A stretch of DNA of 61,477 nucleotides from JBDKUD01 sp050943315 (GCA_050943315.1 JBMNOY010000007.1:1-61477), one strand, 5' to 3'. Shown: positions 32,630-41,691, counted from the first letter of the stretch. The notes: generated from the letters alone by a model not told the origin. Numbers and translations are program-made.

Positions 32630-33499
32630 TTACTTATTAAGGGCTTCAGCACCACCAACAATGTCCAGAATTTCATCAGTAATAGCCGCCTGTCTAACCT
32701 TATTCATAACCAGTGTAAGGTTATCAATAATTTCACTAGCATTTTCAGTGGCATTACCCATTGCTGTCATCCTGGCACCATGCTCGCTGGCCTTACCTTC
32801 CAACATTGCATGATAAATTTGGCTTCCAATGTATTTGGGTAACAATGTTAATAGAATATCATCGGCGCTGGGTTCATAAATGTAGTCAACCGCGCGTTCC
32901 TCTCCTTCGCTCTGGGGAGGTTCCAAGGGAAGAATCTTGTCTACCGTTGGAAGCTGCCGGAGGACATTGACAAACCTTGCATATACTAAATAAACCTCAT
33001 CCAATTCCTCATTTTCGTATGCATCAATAACATATTGCCCGATTTCTCTGGCATCTGCATAACTAATATTGTCACCTAAATTTACAAACTCTGCTTCGAC
33101 TCCTCCGCGTTTGCGATAAAAGTCACGGGCTTTACGTCCTACTGCTATAATAGCATTCTCAACTTTTCTGTCATCCTGGGCTATAGCATCGTTTGCTGCT
33201 CTAATAATATTGGTATTATAACCGCCACATAAGCCACGGTCAGCAGTAACCACGATGTAACCAACCTTGCGGACTTCATCTCTTTTAGCCAGGAGTGGAT
33301 GTTTCACATCCATCGCTACTCCGGACAGTCTGGCCAATGTTCCCTGCAATGTTTCGGTATAAGGCCTTGAGGATTCAGCAGCTTCTTGTGCTCGGCGGAG
33401 CTTAGCAGCTGCCACCATTTTCATAGCTTTGGTTATCTGCTGGGTATTTTGTACGCTTCTAATCCTGCGCTTAAATTCTCTTACACCTGCTCCTGCCAT
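32630..33499 (-). CDS. atpG: ATP synthase gamma subunit
   Basis: Rotor shaft of F1, 289 aa. N-terminal helix (VREFKRRIRSVQNTQQITKAMKMVAAAKLRRAQEA) and C-terminal helix (MTAMGNATENASEIIDNLTLVMNKVRQAAITDEILDIVGGAEAL) form the coiled-coil axle. The middle Rossmann-like domain (YIVVTADRGLCGGYNTNI) is normal. Confidence 0.98.
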   Translation of the reverse strand: MAGAGVREFKRRIRSVQNTQQITKAMKMVAAAKLRRAQEAAESSRPYTETLQGTLARLSGVAMDVKHPLLAKRDEVRKVGYIVVTADRGLCGGYNTNIIRAANDAIAQDDRKVENAIIAVGRKARDFYRKRGGVEAEFVNLGDNISYADAREIGQYVIDAYENEELDEVYLVYARFVNVLRQLPTVDKILPLEPPQSEGEERAVDYIYEPSADDILLTLLPKYIGSQIYHAMLEGKASEHGARMTAMGNATENASEIIDNLTLVMNKVRQAAITDEILDIVGGAEALNK

Positions 33500-33512
33500 T
33501 TATTTCACCACC

Positions 33513-35027
33513 TTAAACCGCAAAAGTGGATTTGAAATCATTTATTGCTTTCTTAAGGTTTTCGATTGTCGCGTCATCCAGCTTTCCGGTATCTCTTATA
33601 GTGGATAATATATTGGCATTAGCGCTGCGCATGTATTTTAAGAAATCAACTTCGAATTCCCGAACTTTATCTTTGGGCAAATCATCAAGGTATCCGTTTA
33701 CCCCGGCATATATGACAACTACTTGCTCTTCCATAGGCATGGGCTGATATTGTCCCTGCTTTAAGATCTCGGTAACCCGCTCACCACGAATCAACCTGGC
33801 CATGGTAGCTTTATCAAGATCGGAACCGAACTGAGCAAAAGCTGCCAACTCACGGTACTGAGCCAAATCCAAGCGGAGCTGACCGGCAACCGATTTCATT
33901 GCTTTGGTCTGAGCTGATCCACCAACACGGCTAACTGATAATCCAGCATTTATAGCTGGCCGTTGACCGGCATAGAAGAGGTCAGTTTCCAGGTAAATCT
34001 GGCCATCGGTGATGGAAATAACATTAGTTGGGATATATGCGGAAACGTCGCCGGCCTGGGTTTCAATAATCGGTAAGGCCGTGATTGATCCGCCGCCATG
34101 ATCATCATTTAACTTACAAGCTCTCTCCAACAAACGGGAGTGGAGATAGAAAACGTCGCCAGGATAAGCTTCACGTCCGGGTGGACGACGGAGTAACAGG
34201 GACATTTCACGATAAGCAACAGCATGTTTGGATAGATCATCATAAATTATTAAGACATCTGCATGATCTGATTCCATAAATTCTTCAGCCATAGCAACAC
34301 CAGCATATGGTGCTATATAAAGCAATGGCGCCGGCTCAGACGCTGTAGCAGCTACGATTATACTGTAATCCATAGCGCCCATCTCTTCGAGCTTTGCGGC
34401 TATACCGGCTATCGTAGATTGCTTTTGTCCAATTCCGACATAGATACATATCATATCTTTTTTGTCTCTCTGGTTAATGATAGCATCAACCGCGATAGCT
34501 GTCTTACCTACCTGGCGGTCACCAATGATCAACTCACGTTGTCCCCTGCCGATCGGAACCATGGAGTCGATAGCTTTCAGCCCAGTCTGCATTGGTACAT
34601 TAACCGGGGCTCTGGTAACAACACCATATGCAACTCTTTCAATCGGTTTAAATTTATCAGTATTAATAGGACCTTTACCATCCAATGGCTGTCCCAATGC
34701 GTTAACAACACGGCCCAGCATGGCTTTTCCGGCCGGAACTTCCATGATTCTTCCGGTAGCTTTAACCACGTCGCCTTCTTTAATGTGTTCGTAGTTACCC
34801 AGTAGAACAGCACCAACATTGTCTTCTTCTAGATTAAGTACCATTCCGTAGGTCCCGCCTGGAAATTCAAGCAACTCACCAGCCATGGCTCCCCGTAATC
34901 CATATACCCTTGCGATACCGTCACCGACGTAGATGACTGAGCCAACATTGCTGACCTCGACCTCGGATTGGTAGCGCTCAATCTGTTCTTTTAGTATAGC
35001 GCTAATCTCTTCCGGTCTAATACTCAT
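33513..35027 (-). CDS. atpA: ATP synthase alpha subunit
   Basis: Non-catalytic nucleotide-binding F1 subunit, 504 aa. Walker A GDRQVGKTA, the arginine-finger region ALSVSRVGGSAQTKAM and the N-terminal MSIRPEEISAILKEQIERYQ that docks with delta are all present. Ribosome site TAGGGGTGA before the ATG. Confidence 0.98.
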   Translation of the reverse strand: MSIRPEEISAILKEQIERYQSEVEVSNVGSVIYVGDGIARVYGLRGAMAGELLEFPGGTYGMVLNLEEDNVGAVLLGNYEHIKEGDVVKATGRIMEVPAGKAMLGRVVNALGQPLDGKGPINTDKFKPIERVAYGVVTRAPVNVPMQTGLKAIDSMVPIGRGQRELIIGDRQVGKTAIAVDAIINQRDKKDMICIYVGIGQKQSTIAGIAAKLEEMGAMDYSIIVAATASEPAPLLYIAPYAGVAMAEEFMESDHADVLIIYDDLSKHAVAYREMSLLLRRPPGREAYPGDVFYLHSRLLERACKLNDDHGGGSITALPIIETQAGDVSAYIPTNVISITDGQIYLETDLFYAGQRPAINAGLSVSRVGGSAQTKAMKSVAGQLRLDLAQYRELAAFAQFGSDLDKATMARLIRGERVTEILKQGQYQPMPMEEQVVVIYAGVNGYLDDLPKDKVREFEVDFLKYMRSANANILSTIRDTGKLDDATIENLKKAINDFKSTFAV

Positions 35028-35049
35028 TTATGTGCTCACCCCTATCGAA

Positions 35050-35598
35050 TTAACTTATCTTTGCTTGTTTCAGTGATTGTCTTAGCATTTCAAGTTTTTT
35101 GGCCACGGTACCGTCAATTATTTTGTCACCCATTCGCAACTTGACGCCCCCCAAGAGGGATGGGTCAACAGTTAGCTTAAGCTGTACCGTTTTACCAGTA
35201 GAGGTAGATAGTTTATCCGCCAAAAATTTAACTTCTTCTTCAGGTACATCCTTGGCTGCGATCAAATCTACCTTGGCAATATTCCTGGACTCATCAGCCA
35301 TATCTCTATATTCTTCGGCAATGACCTCTATATAAGTCTCACGTTTCTTATCAATAATCATTTGGATAAAGTTCATGGTTATTGGTGAAACCTGGTCAGC
35401 AAATACTTTCTTAGCCACTTCTTTTTTGGCTGCCGCCGGAATTAACAGGTGGGCAAAATATTCCTTAAGGTCTTCAACCTCAGCAATTATTTGAACTACT
35501 TTCTCCAATTCCTGCTGGTATTCATCGATTTTATTGTTTTCCTGTGCGATACTAAAAAATGCTTCGGCATAGCGCCTAGCGACGCTCTTGTTTAACAT
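35050..35598 (-). CDS. atpH: ATP synthase delta subunit
   Basis: Peripheral-stalk connector between F1 and the b subunit, 182 aa. N-terminal helical bundle (SVARRYAEAFFSIAQENNKIDEYQQEL) and C-terminal VDPSLLGGVKLRMGDKIIDGTVAKKLEMLRQSL signature. Its ATG overlaps the atpF stop (7-bp overlap), so translation is coupled. Confidence 0.97.
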   Translation of the reverse strand: MLNKSVARRYAEAFFSIAQENNKIDEYQQELEKVVQIIAEVEDLKEYFAHLLIPAAAKKEVAKKVFADQVSPITMNFIQMIIDKKRETYIEVIAEEYRDMADESRNIAKVDLIAAKDVPEEEVKFLADKLSTSTGKTVQLKLTVDPSLLGGVKLRMGDKIIDGTVAKKLEMLRQSLKQAKIS

Positions 35599-36218
35599 AG
35601 TAGATCGCCCGCCTCATTAACAAACTCTTTCACCATCTTTTTATGGTCGGCATCAGTAACAGCTCTGCCCAGAACTTTTTCTGCCGCCATAATGGCAAGA
35701 GAAGCAGCTGTATCGCGTAACTCAACTTTGGCCTGTTCAGTAGCAGCTGCAATTTCTGCTTTAGCTTTATTTTTCATATTAGTGGCTTCTTCATTAGCTT
35801 TAGCAAGTATTTCGTTTTTAGCATCCTCAGCCGCTTTGGTTGCCCGGGCTACTATTTCCTGAGCTTCCTTACGTGACTCGGCCAGATTATTCTGTGTCTC
35901 TTTTCTCATTTGTTCAACTTCTGCTTTTACTTCTTCCGCATGTTTTAGAGACCCCTCAATGGTATTGGCCCGCTGTTCCAGTATGTTATTGATAGGCCCG
36001 AAAGCAAATTTGTACAATAAAGCCAGCAATATAAAGAAGTTCACTGCCGACCAACCGATAACATACAGATTACCAAAAGCAGGCGGTGTACCTGCAGGTT
36101 GTGGAACTGGTGTGCCACCATGGCCTGCCGCCATGCAGAAGGTTGCAAACCCCATTACCATAACCATGGTTAAAAGGAGGATTAATAAATAAGACCTCTT
36201 CTTTCCTCTCATGTTCAC
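35592..36218 (-). CDS. atpF: ATP synthase b subunit with an extra N-terminal hydrophobic segment
   Basis: Peripheral stalk of Fo. The normal parts are the membrane helix (VIGWSAVNFFILLALLYKFAF) and a long charged coiled coil with many A/E/K residues. A second hydrophobic stretch (SYLLILLLTMVMVMGFATFCMA) with positively charged residues before it lies at the N-terminus, followed by a Gly/Pro-rich linker. It looks like a signal peptide or an extra membrane pass. I favour the GTG at 36218 or ATG at 36212, behind GGAGG; the open frame reaches 36272. Confidence 0.93.
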   Translation of the reverse strand: MNMRGKKRSYLLILLLTMVMVMGFATFCMAAGHGGTPVPQPAGTPPAFGNLYVIGWSAVNFFILLALLYKFAFGPINNILEQRANTIEGSLKHAEEVKAEVEQMRKETQNNLAESRKEAQEIVARATKAAEDAKNEILAKANEEATNMKNKAKAEIAAATEQAKVELRDTAASLAIMAAEKVLGRAVTDADHKKMVKEFVNEAGDLLC

Positions 36219-36326
36219 GGATGTGCTACCTCCAATCTCTCCAGGTAAATAGTATTTGAGGCGATAGAGCATCGATTATATTCCTTTGCACTACCGCCCT
36301 CAAATCCAAAAAGATATTTACAATTC

Positions 36327-36545
36327 TTACATTTTGCCAACCAGCATGAATGCTATCAGCAAACCATAAATGGTCAGGGTCTCAATAAATGCCAGGGTTA
36401 TAAACAGAAGAGTTCTGACGTCCCCTCCTACTTCAGGCTGCCGTGCAATAGCTTCAAAGGCTTTACCACCAGCAACACCCATTCCTATACCGCCACCTAT
36501 ACCGGCGATTGATACAGCAAGACCAGCACCTAATGCTACGCCCAT
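36327..36545 (-). CDS. atpE: ATP synthase c subunit
   Basis: Rotor-ring proteolipid, 72 aa, two membrane helices joined by the polar loop ARQPEVGGD. The ion-binding glutamate is E55 in AFIETLTIYG. At the position where Na+-translocating rings carry glutamine (GQG), this protein has methionine (Met22, in GIGMGVAGG). Combined with E55-T56, this points to proton rather than sodium coupling; that is inference. Strong AAAGGAGGG ribosome site. Confidence 0.97.
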   Translation of the reverse strand: MGVALGAGLAVSIAGIGGGIGMGVAGGKAFEAIARQPEVGGDVRTLLFITLAFIETLTIYGLLIAFMLVGKM

Positions 36546-36610
36546 CTCTTTCCCTCCTTTCTTGCTCGCTGAAAATCACATTGAGCCTATAATAAAAATT
36601 ACTTTAAATA

Positions 36611-37294
36611 TTAGTGACCTGCTCCACTAGCTGCAGCTATGTAACTAGCAGACAGAATAGTGAAAACTATTGCTTGGATAGCACCCAGCAAAACACTAAG
36701 ACCCATTAGTATCGATGGGATCAAAAACGGAGCCAGGAATAACAAATAAGCTATTATCATTTCCTCACCAAAGATATTACCGAATAGACGGACGGTAAGG
36801 GATAACGGATGTGCTACCTCTTCCACCAGATTCAACGGCAACATGGCTGGACTGGGACTAATAAAGTGGTGCAGATAATGTGCTCCGTGTTCGGAAAAGC
36901 CCGCAATATGCACAGAAAAGAATGTTATTATAGCCAGGGTCATTGTAACATTCCAGTTGCTTGTAGGAGGCTGGAAACCTTCGATGTGAGCGGCTCCGGG
37001 TATAAGGCCGCTATAGTTGCTCAGTAAGATGAATAAGAAAAATGCCGTAAGTAATGGCGCCCACTTTTTAGCAACATGTGGTTCATCCATTAATTGGGTA
37101 AAGAAGTCATAACACCAAGTTATGATGGCCTCAAAACCATTCTGCAAACCGCGCGGTACCAGCTGCATATTCCTTGTAGCGCAATAGGCAACTATACCGA
37201 TTAAAGCGATAATAACCCACTCCGTAATGATCAAGTGATCTACCGGCACTGGGCCCAGATGAATATAGGTACTATCCCACATTCCAAATATCAT
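36611..37294 (-). CDS. atpB: ATP synthase a subunit
   Basis: Stator channel of Fo, 227 aa, about five to six membrane helices. The essential arginine lies in PLSLTVRLFGNIFGEEMI. The N-terminus MIFGMWDSTYIHLGPVPV and C-terminal FTILSASYIAAASGAGH are normal for Firmicutes. Ribosome site GGAGGGGGG. Confidence 0.97.
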   Translation of the reverse strand: MIFGMWDSTYIHLGPVPVDHLIITEWVIIALIGIVAYCATRNMQLVPRGLQNGFEAIITWCYDFFTQLMDEPHVAKKWAPLLTAFFLFILLSNYSGLIPGAAHIEGFQPPTSNWNVTMTLAIITFFSVHIAGFSEHGAHYLHHFISPSPAMLPLNLVEEVAHPLSLTVRLFGNIFGEEMIIAYLLFLAPFLIPSILMGLSVLLGAIQAIVFTILSASYIAAASGAGH

Positions 37295-37404
37295 AGTCTT
37301 TCTCCCCCCCCTCCTATAGAGTTTTAAGTATTTAATCCTGTCCCCCTCAGGCTTAACCCTATTCTTAAAACCAACTAAATTCTCTACTTGGCCAATACCA
37401 GCTA

Positions 37405-37656
37405 CTACTTTTCTTCCTTCTCCTGTTTCTGACTGATAGGTGAGGAACTATCAACCATTGCTTTTTGCCACATAGCCTTAATTCCTGCGGCCACACCAAC
37501 CAGAAAACCCAGCAGGGTTAGCCAAGGCTGTGTATCAAATCTTGCGTCTAACCATCGTCCTCCAAAATAACCCAGCGCTACACAGGCAGCCACCGTAGTA
37601 GCAAGATTCACAGCATCACTCAGGGATCTTGCCCAGTGCTTTTTCTGTTGCGCCAT
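37405..37656 (-). CDS. AtpZ/AtpI-family small membrane protein
   Basis: 83-aa, two-helix protein (LATTVAACVALGYFGGRWL and WLTLLGFLVGVAAGIKAMW) of the AtpZ/AtpI family that precedes many atp operons. The family is linked to c-ring assembly and, in some bacteria, divalent-cation transport. The ~110-bp gap to atpB leaves no room for the longer AtpI subunit, so this is the sole candidate. First gene of the operon. Confidence 0.88.
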   Translation of the reverse strand: MAQQKKHWARSLSDAVNLATTVAACVALGYFGGRWLDARFDTQPWLTLLGFLVGVAAGIKAMWQKAMVDSSSPISQKQEKEEK

Positions 37657-37771
37657 TAACTCACCTCACATACAAAATACTACTCTGTCTAAAAACATAA
37701 TTCCACCTTATTCATTCGCCATAAATAGATTAATTCCTTTTAAGCTCGATGTAAAATTTTATTTTTCTTTA

Positions 37772-37780
37772 ATTATAACA
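37772..37780 (-). promoter_or_regulatory. Candidate promoter of the atp operon
   Basis: Extended -10 TGTTATAAT on the minus strand (-10 at 37772-37777), about 116 bp before the AtpZ/I start. No good -35. The rest of the 268-bp gap is AT-rich with no further signal I can support. Confidence 0.5.
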
Positions 37781-37924
37781 GTTACTGCCGAATAAATAGA
37801 TAGTTTATGGCCAGGTTATTTATTACCATTATTCCATTAGATAACTAAGATTTATTCGCGATTAAAACATAGAATCCTTTTTATTCTAATAAAAATTCAG
37901 GCTTTTGTCGAGGCTTGCCCAACT

Positions 37925-38230
37925 CTAAAGGTATCCTTTGGTTTCCAGCTTGGCATAATGGTCTTTTAGGGCGTCTTCAATGTCCATGTCAAACTGGTCT
38001 TGCAGCACAAACATCATGGTCACCGCGGTCTGCGCCACATCAAGCAGTTCCTTGGCCAGTTCCGTAACCATAGTGTCCTTATCTACACTAACCTGTTCCC
38101 CGCTCAGCCCTCGGAACTTACCAATTACCCGGGCTAGTTCCCCGGCTTCTTCCATAAGTTTTAGGGCCGTTGATTCCAGAGTAGGATTCAGCTGGGTTAA
38201 TCTCGGTAATGAAAGGGTTTTTGTAACCAT
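37925..38230 (-). CDS. MazG-like nucleotide pyrophosphohydrolase domain protein
   Basis: 101-aa all-helical NTP-pyrophosphatase fold. The metal-binding E-E-x-x-E is seen in KLMEEAGELARVIGKF, and the second motif in ELAKELLDVAQTAVTMMF (ExxxD). It should hydrolyse non-canonical or excess nucleoside triphosphates to monophosphates; substrate unknown. The start at ATG 38230 follows GGAG; a TTG at 38245 overlaps that site. A neighbouring dCMP deaminase hints at deoxynucleotide-pool roles. An interspersed repeat ends about 20 bp upstream. Confidence 0.85.
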   Translation of the reverse strand: MVTKTLSLPRLTQLNPTLESTALKLMEEAGELARVIGKFRGLSGEQVSVDKDTMVTELAKELLDVAQTAVTMMFVLQDQFDMDIEDALKDHYAKLETKGYL

Positions 38231-38248
38231 ACACCTGTTCTCCAATCC

Positions 38249-38424
38249 TTAATAGACGCAGACTTAAAAGACTTTTATGACTTTCGCAGCCTATACAGGT
38301 GAACAAAACATTGGGTTCAATCCTGCATTTAATTAGGAGTCACCTAATTATAGTTAAGTTAGAGCTGCCTCTTAAGCTACCGCTGCCAAATTTGGCGTAA
38401 ATTTATTTAGTCTGCATCTTATTA
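38249..38424. repeat. Small inverted-repeat element between the dCMP deaminase and MazG-like genes
   Basis: Left end TTAATAGACGCAGACTTAAA (38249-38268) is matched by an imperfect inverted copy at 38406-38424. The same 20-mer occurs exactly, inverted, at 57377-57396. The right end includes the stop codon of the dCMP deaminase gene. The ~175-bp interior is AT-rich and non-coding. Confidence 0.65.
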
Positions 38425-38883
38425 TTTTTCTTCCGAGACCTCTATCACTTCGATACCTGCTTCTTGCATGAAATCCAATGATAGCTGATCATTAAAATTG
38501 CCCCGGTGAATTACCTTAATGATACCTGCATTTATAATCATGCGGGCACAGATAATACAAGGCTGATTAGTGCAATAAATTACCGCACCCCGGGTTGATA
38601 CCCCATAATAAGCAGCGTTTATAATCGCGTTCTGTTCGGCGTGTACACCCCGGCACAATTCATATCTCTGCCCGGAAGGAATATTTTGTTGTTCCCGCAG
38701 GCATCCCAGTTCCAGGCAGTGTTTCAGCCCCCGCGGAGCGCCGTTATAACCGGTAGCGATAATTCTTTCTTCCTTAACCAGCACTGCTCCTACCTGCCGG
38801 CGCAGACAGGTGGAGCGGCTGGACACTAAATCAGCCAGTTGAAGAAAATATTGGTCCCAGGCAGGTCTGTTTATTGCTGGCAT
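38422..38883 (-). CDS. Deoxycytidylate (dCMP) deaminase
   Basis: Zinc deaminase converting dCMP to dUMP, feeding ThyA. At 153 aa the catalytic HAE (81-83, in CRGVHAEQNAI) and PCIIC (zinc Cys109/Cys112) are clear. RRQVGAVLVKEERIIATGYNGAPRG is the substrate region, typical of ComEB/dCMP deaminases. Ribosome site AAAGAGG. It lies 16 bp downstream of glyA and is probably in the same operon. Confidence 0.92.
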   Translation of the reverse strand: MPAINRPAWDQYFLQLADLVSSRSTCLRRQVGAVLVKEERIIATGYNGAPRGLKHCLELGCLREQQNIPSGQRYELCRGVHAEQNAIINAAYYGVSTRGAVIYCTNQPCIICARMIINAGIIKVIHRGNFNDQLSLDFMQEAGIEVIEVSEEK

Positions 38884-38899
38884 TTTCTACCTCTTTCTG

Positions 38900-40150
38900 C
38901 TATATGCCATATAAGGGATACTTATCACACAAATCTTTTACAATACCTCTGGCCTGATTTAATTTTTCTTCATTATGGGGATTATCCAGGGCCAGCGCAA
39001 TCGCCCGGGCAACCTGTTGCATGTCTTCACTCCTAAAGCCTCGCGATGTAAGCGCCGGAGTACCTATGCGAATACCGCTGGTTACGGTTGGTTTCTCCGG
39101 ATCAAAGGGGATACCGTTTTTATTTACGGTTATATTTATGCTTTCCAGTATAGCTTCAGCATCTTTACCAGTCAGTCCTTTAGGCCGTACATCTACCAGC
39201 ATGAGATGGTTGTCCGTCCCTCCGGAAACCAGCCTTAATCCATTATCGACCAGACCCTGGGCCAGCACCTGAGCATTTTTAATAATATTACGCTGATATT
39301 CCTTAAATTCAGGTAATAAAGCTTCCTTAAAGCAAACTGCTTTGGCGGCTATGACATGCATTAATGGTCCGCCCTGATTACCGGGAAAAACTGCTTTGTC
39401 TATGCGGGCAGCCCATTCTTCACTGCACATTATAACCCCTCCGCGAGGTCCCCTCAAAGTCTTATGGGTGGTGGAAGTCACAAAGTGAGCATAGGGCACC
39501 GGGCTGGGGTGCAATCCTGCCGCAACCAGGCCGGCTATATGGGCCATGTCAACAAACAAATACGCACCTACTTCATCAGCTATTTCCCGAAATTTCTTAA
39601 AGTCCAGAATCCGGGGATAGGCACTGGCGCCGGCTATTATCATTTTAGGCTGGGCCTTAATGGCTATTTCCCGGAGATTATCATAGTTAATGGTCTCTGT
39701 TTCCTTATCAACACCATAGTAGACCATATTGTAGTAGCGTCCGGAGAAATTCACCCGGCTGCCATGGGTTAGATGACCTCCATGGCTTAGATTCATTCCC
39801 AGAACCGTATCCCCGGGTTCAACCGCTGCGTAATAAACCGCTGCATTAGCCTGGGCACCTGAATGCGGCTGCACATTCACATGTTCGGCCCCAAACAATT
39901 TCTTAAGCCTCTCGCGGGCCAGGTTTTCAGCGATGTCGACAAATTCACAACCGCCATAGTATCTTTTACCCGGATAACCTTCGGCATATTTGTTGGTCAT
40001 AACTGAACCCTGGGCAGCCATTACCGCACGGGAGACAAAGTTTTCTGAAGCTATTAGTTCCAGTTTGTAATTTTGTCTTTTTTCCTCGTTATTTATAACC
40101 TCAGCCAATTCCGGGTCAACCGGTTTTACATAGTTATCAATATAGTCCAA
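38900..40150 (-). CDS. glyA: Serine hydroxymethyltransferase
   Basis: PLP enzyme making glycine and methylene-tetrahydrofolate from serine, and so feeding ThyA and purine synthesis. 416 aa. The PLP lysine is in TSTTHKTLRGPRGG, with ELIASENFVSRAVM near the N-terminus and YPGKRYYGGCEFVD. Start is TTG (40150), 9 nt after GAGGGG. It lies 5 bp downstream of rpiB. Confidence 0.97.
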   Translation of the reverse strand: MDYIDNYVKPVDPELAEVINNEEKRQNYKLELIASENFVSRAVMAAQGSVMTNKYAEGYPGKRYYGGCEFVDIAENLARERLKKLFGAEHVNVQPHSGAQANAAVYYAAVEPGDTVLGMNLSHGGHLTHGSRVNFSGRYYNMVYYGVDKETETINYDNLREIAIKAQPKMIIAGASAYPRILDFKKFREIADEVGAYLFVDMAHIAGLVAAGLHPSPVPYAHFVTSTTHKTLRGPRGGVIMCSEEWAARIDKAVFPGNQGGPLMHVIAAKAVCFKEALLPEFKEYQRNIIKNAQVLAQGLVDNGLRLVSGGTDNHLMLVDVRPKGLTGKDAEAILESINITVNKNGIPFDPEKPTVTSGIRIGTPALTSRGFRSEDMQQVARAIALALDNPHNEEKLNQARGIVKDLCDKYPLYGI

Positions 40151-40155
40151 AACTT

Positions 40156-40608
40156 TTAGCCCCTCTCACCGTATGTAGTCTCTAATTGAGTTATTTTGTC
40201 AATCCTTCTTTGATGGCGTCCGCCAAGAAAACTGGTATTTATAAATGTATCAACAATGGCCAGGGCCAAACCGCTCCCGGTAACCCGGGCTCCCAGGGCC
40301 AGTACGTTGGCATTATTATGTTCCCGGGCTAGACCGGCAGTAAACAAATCCCGACAAACCGCCGCCCGTATCCCCGGAATCTTATTGGCGGCAATAGAAA
40401 TACCTATGCCTGTACCACAAATTAATATACCCAGGGTTTTCCTCTGCAGCACCTCTGTCGCTACCTTTTCAGCAAAGTCAGGATAGTCAACAGATTCAAC
40501 AGTATCGGTCCCGCAATTTATAACTTCGTGACCCTGTTTTTTAAGGGCTGCCGTTATTTCTTCCTTTAGCTGCACTCCTGCATGATCACAGCCTATGGCT
40601 ATTTGCAC
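40156..40608 (-). CDS. rpiB: Ribose-5-phosphate isomerase B
   Basis: Interconverts ribose-5-P and ribulose-5-P. RpiB/LacAB family, 150 aa. D8-H9 in IGCDHAG and the active-site Cys64 in GILICGTGIGISIAANK are present, along with REHNNANVLALGARV. GTG start (40608). Neighbours ywlE-rpiB-glyA match the Bacillus ywlE-ywlF-glyA order. Confidence 0.95.
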   Translation of the reverse strand: MQIAIGCDHAGVQLKEEITAALKKQGHEVINCGTDTVESVDYPDFAEKVATEVLQRKTLGILICGTGIGISIAANKIPGIRAAVCRDLFTAGLAREHNNANVLALGARVTGSGLALAIVDTFINTSFLGGRHQRRIDKITQLETTYGERG

Positions 40609-40610
40609 TT

Positions 40611-41090
40611 TTATTTCACCTCGTCAGATTTAGTGGGCAATAATTTAGCTATGATTTTTGGTATTAGTTCCTGCAGTTGCTGCCGGGTAGACCGGTAAGC
40701 TTCAAGTCCTAATCCATAAGGATCGTTAATATTACCCGGCTCTTCACCAGCATAACTCTTTAGATCAAATATACAATCTATCCGGTGGGGAAAGTGGCTC
40801 TTTAAATAATCCCGATGTGCAGTAGTCATAGTGAGAATTACATCAGCATCATCAACCAGCGACCCGGTAATTTGCATGGTACGATGGTTGCCCAGGTCGA
40901 TACCTATCTCCGCCATCACTTCCATTGCCTGCCGGGAGGCAGGTTGTCCATTCGGTGCACCTATTCCCGCTGATATAACGGTGAGCTCTTCACGCCCCTC
41001 GGCCTGGTCCTCCCAGCATTTTTGCATAATTGCCTGAGCCATAGGACTTCTGCAGGTATTTCCAGTGCATACCAGAAGTATTTTGACCAC
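40611..41090 (-). CDS. ywlE: Low-molecular-weight phosphatase, probably protein-arginine-phosphatase YwlE
   Basis: LMW-PTP fold, 159 aa. The P-loop is C8-T-G-N-T-C-R14 followed by SPMA, and the general acid Asp lies in DPYGLGLEAY. Thr at P-loop position 12 (CTGNTCR) is the residue reported to favour phospho-arginine over phospho-tyrosine in Bacillus/Geobacillus YwlE. It probably removes the phosphate that McsB adds. GTG start after AAAGGGGG. Confidence 0.88.
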   Translation of the reverse strand: MVKILLVCTGNTCRSPMAQAIMQKCWEDQAEGREELTVISAGIGAPNGQPASRQAMEVMAEIGIDLGNHRTMQITGSLVDDADVILTMTTAHRDYLKSHFPHRIDCIFDLKSYAGEEPGNINDPYGLGLEAYRSTRQQLQELIPKIIAKLLPTKSDEVK

Positions 41091-41103
41091 TTTTACACCC
41101 CCT

Positions 41104-41691
41104 TTAAAATACCATTTTTACTGCCAGTGCAACAAGTATTATTCCTCCAATAATCTGTGCATAAGAACCCACCAGTCGGTTAAATATTCTGCCTCCTCGA
41201 AAACCCAATAAAGTCATACTGCCCGCTATTGTCCCGGTAATTAGTACTGTAATGGCTAAAGGCATTTTAACTGTGCCCAGGCTAAACCCGGTGGTCAATG
41301 CATCTATACTTACGGAAAGGGTTAGCAGCATAAGACTTATCCATCCTTCTTCGGTGCGGATAACCGCATGTTGCATAGCCTGCCGGGCTTCACTGAACTT
41401 GACCGCCTGAGGGCGAATGGCACGATAACCCTTAAATATCAGGTCTGCCCCTATGTAAACTAACACTGCCGCACCCAGCCGGGCTGCCCAGATACCCAGA
41501 AGTTTCCCGGCCGCCAACCCCAGACCCAGGCCGATCAACGGCATCAGGACATGAGATAATCCCACCGCTGCAGCAAAGCGTATTTCATAGGAACGCGAGA
41601 CACCTTTTATCCCCATCCCCAATGACAGTGAAAAAGCATCTGCACCCAAAACTATGGCCACCAGCACTATGGTAATTATTTGCTCATACAT
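41104..41691 (-). CDS. mntP: MntP-like manganese efflux pump
   Basis: 195-aa membrane protein with six hydrophobic helices of the MntP/YebN (LysE-like) family. Conserved acidic residues are visible in GADAFSLSLGMGIKG and SVSIDALTTGFSLG, the two internal repeats. Predicted to export Mn2+. It overlaps sua5 by 8 bp. B. subtilis has the same ywlC(sua5)-ywlD(mntP)-ywlE order. Confidence 0.88.
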   Translation of the reverse strand: MYEQIITIVLVAIVLGADAFSLSLGMGIKGVSRSYEIRFAAAVGLSHVLMPLIGLGLGLAAGKLLGIWAARLGAAVLVYIGADLIFKGYRAIRPQAVKFSEARQAMQHAVIRTEEGWISLMLLTLSVSIDALTTGFSLGTVKMPLAITVLITGTIAGSMTLLGFRGGRIFNRLVGSYAQIIGGIILVALAVKMVF

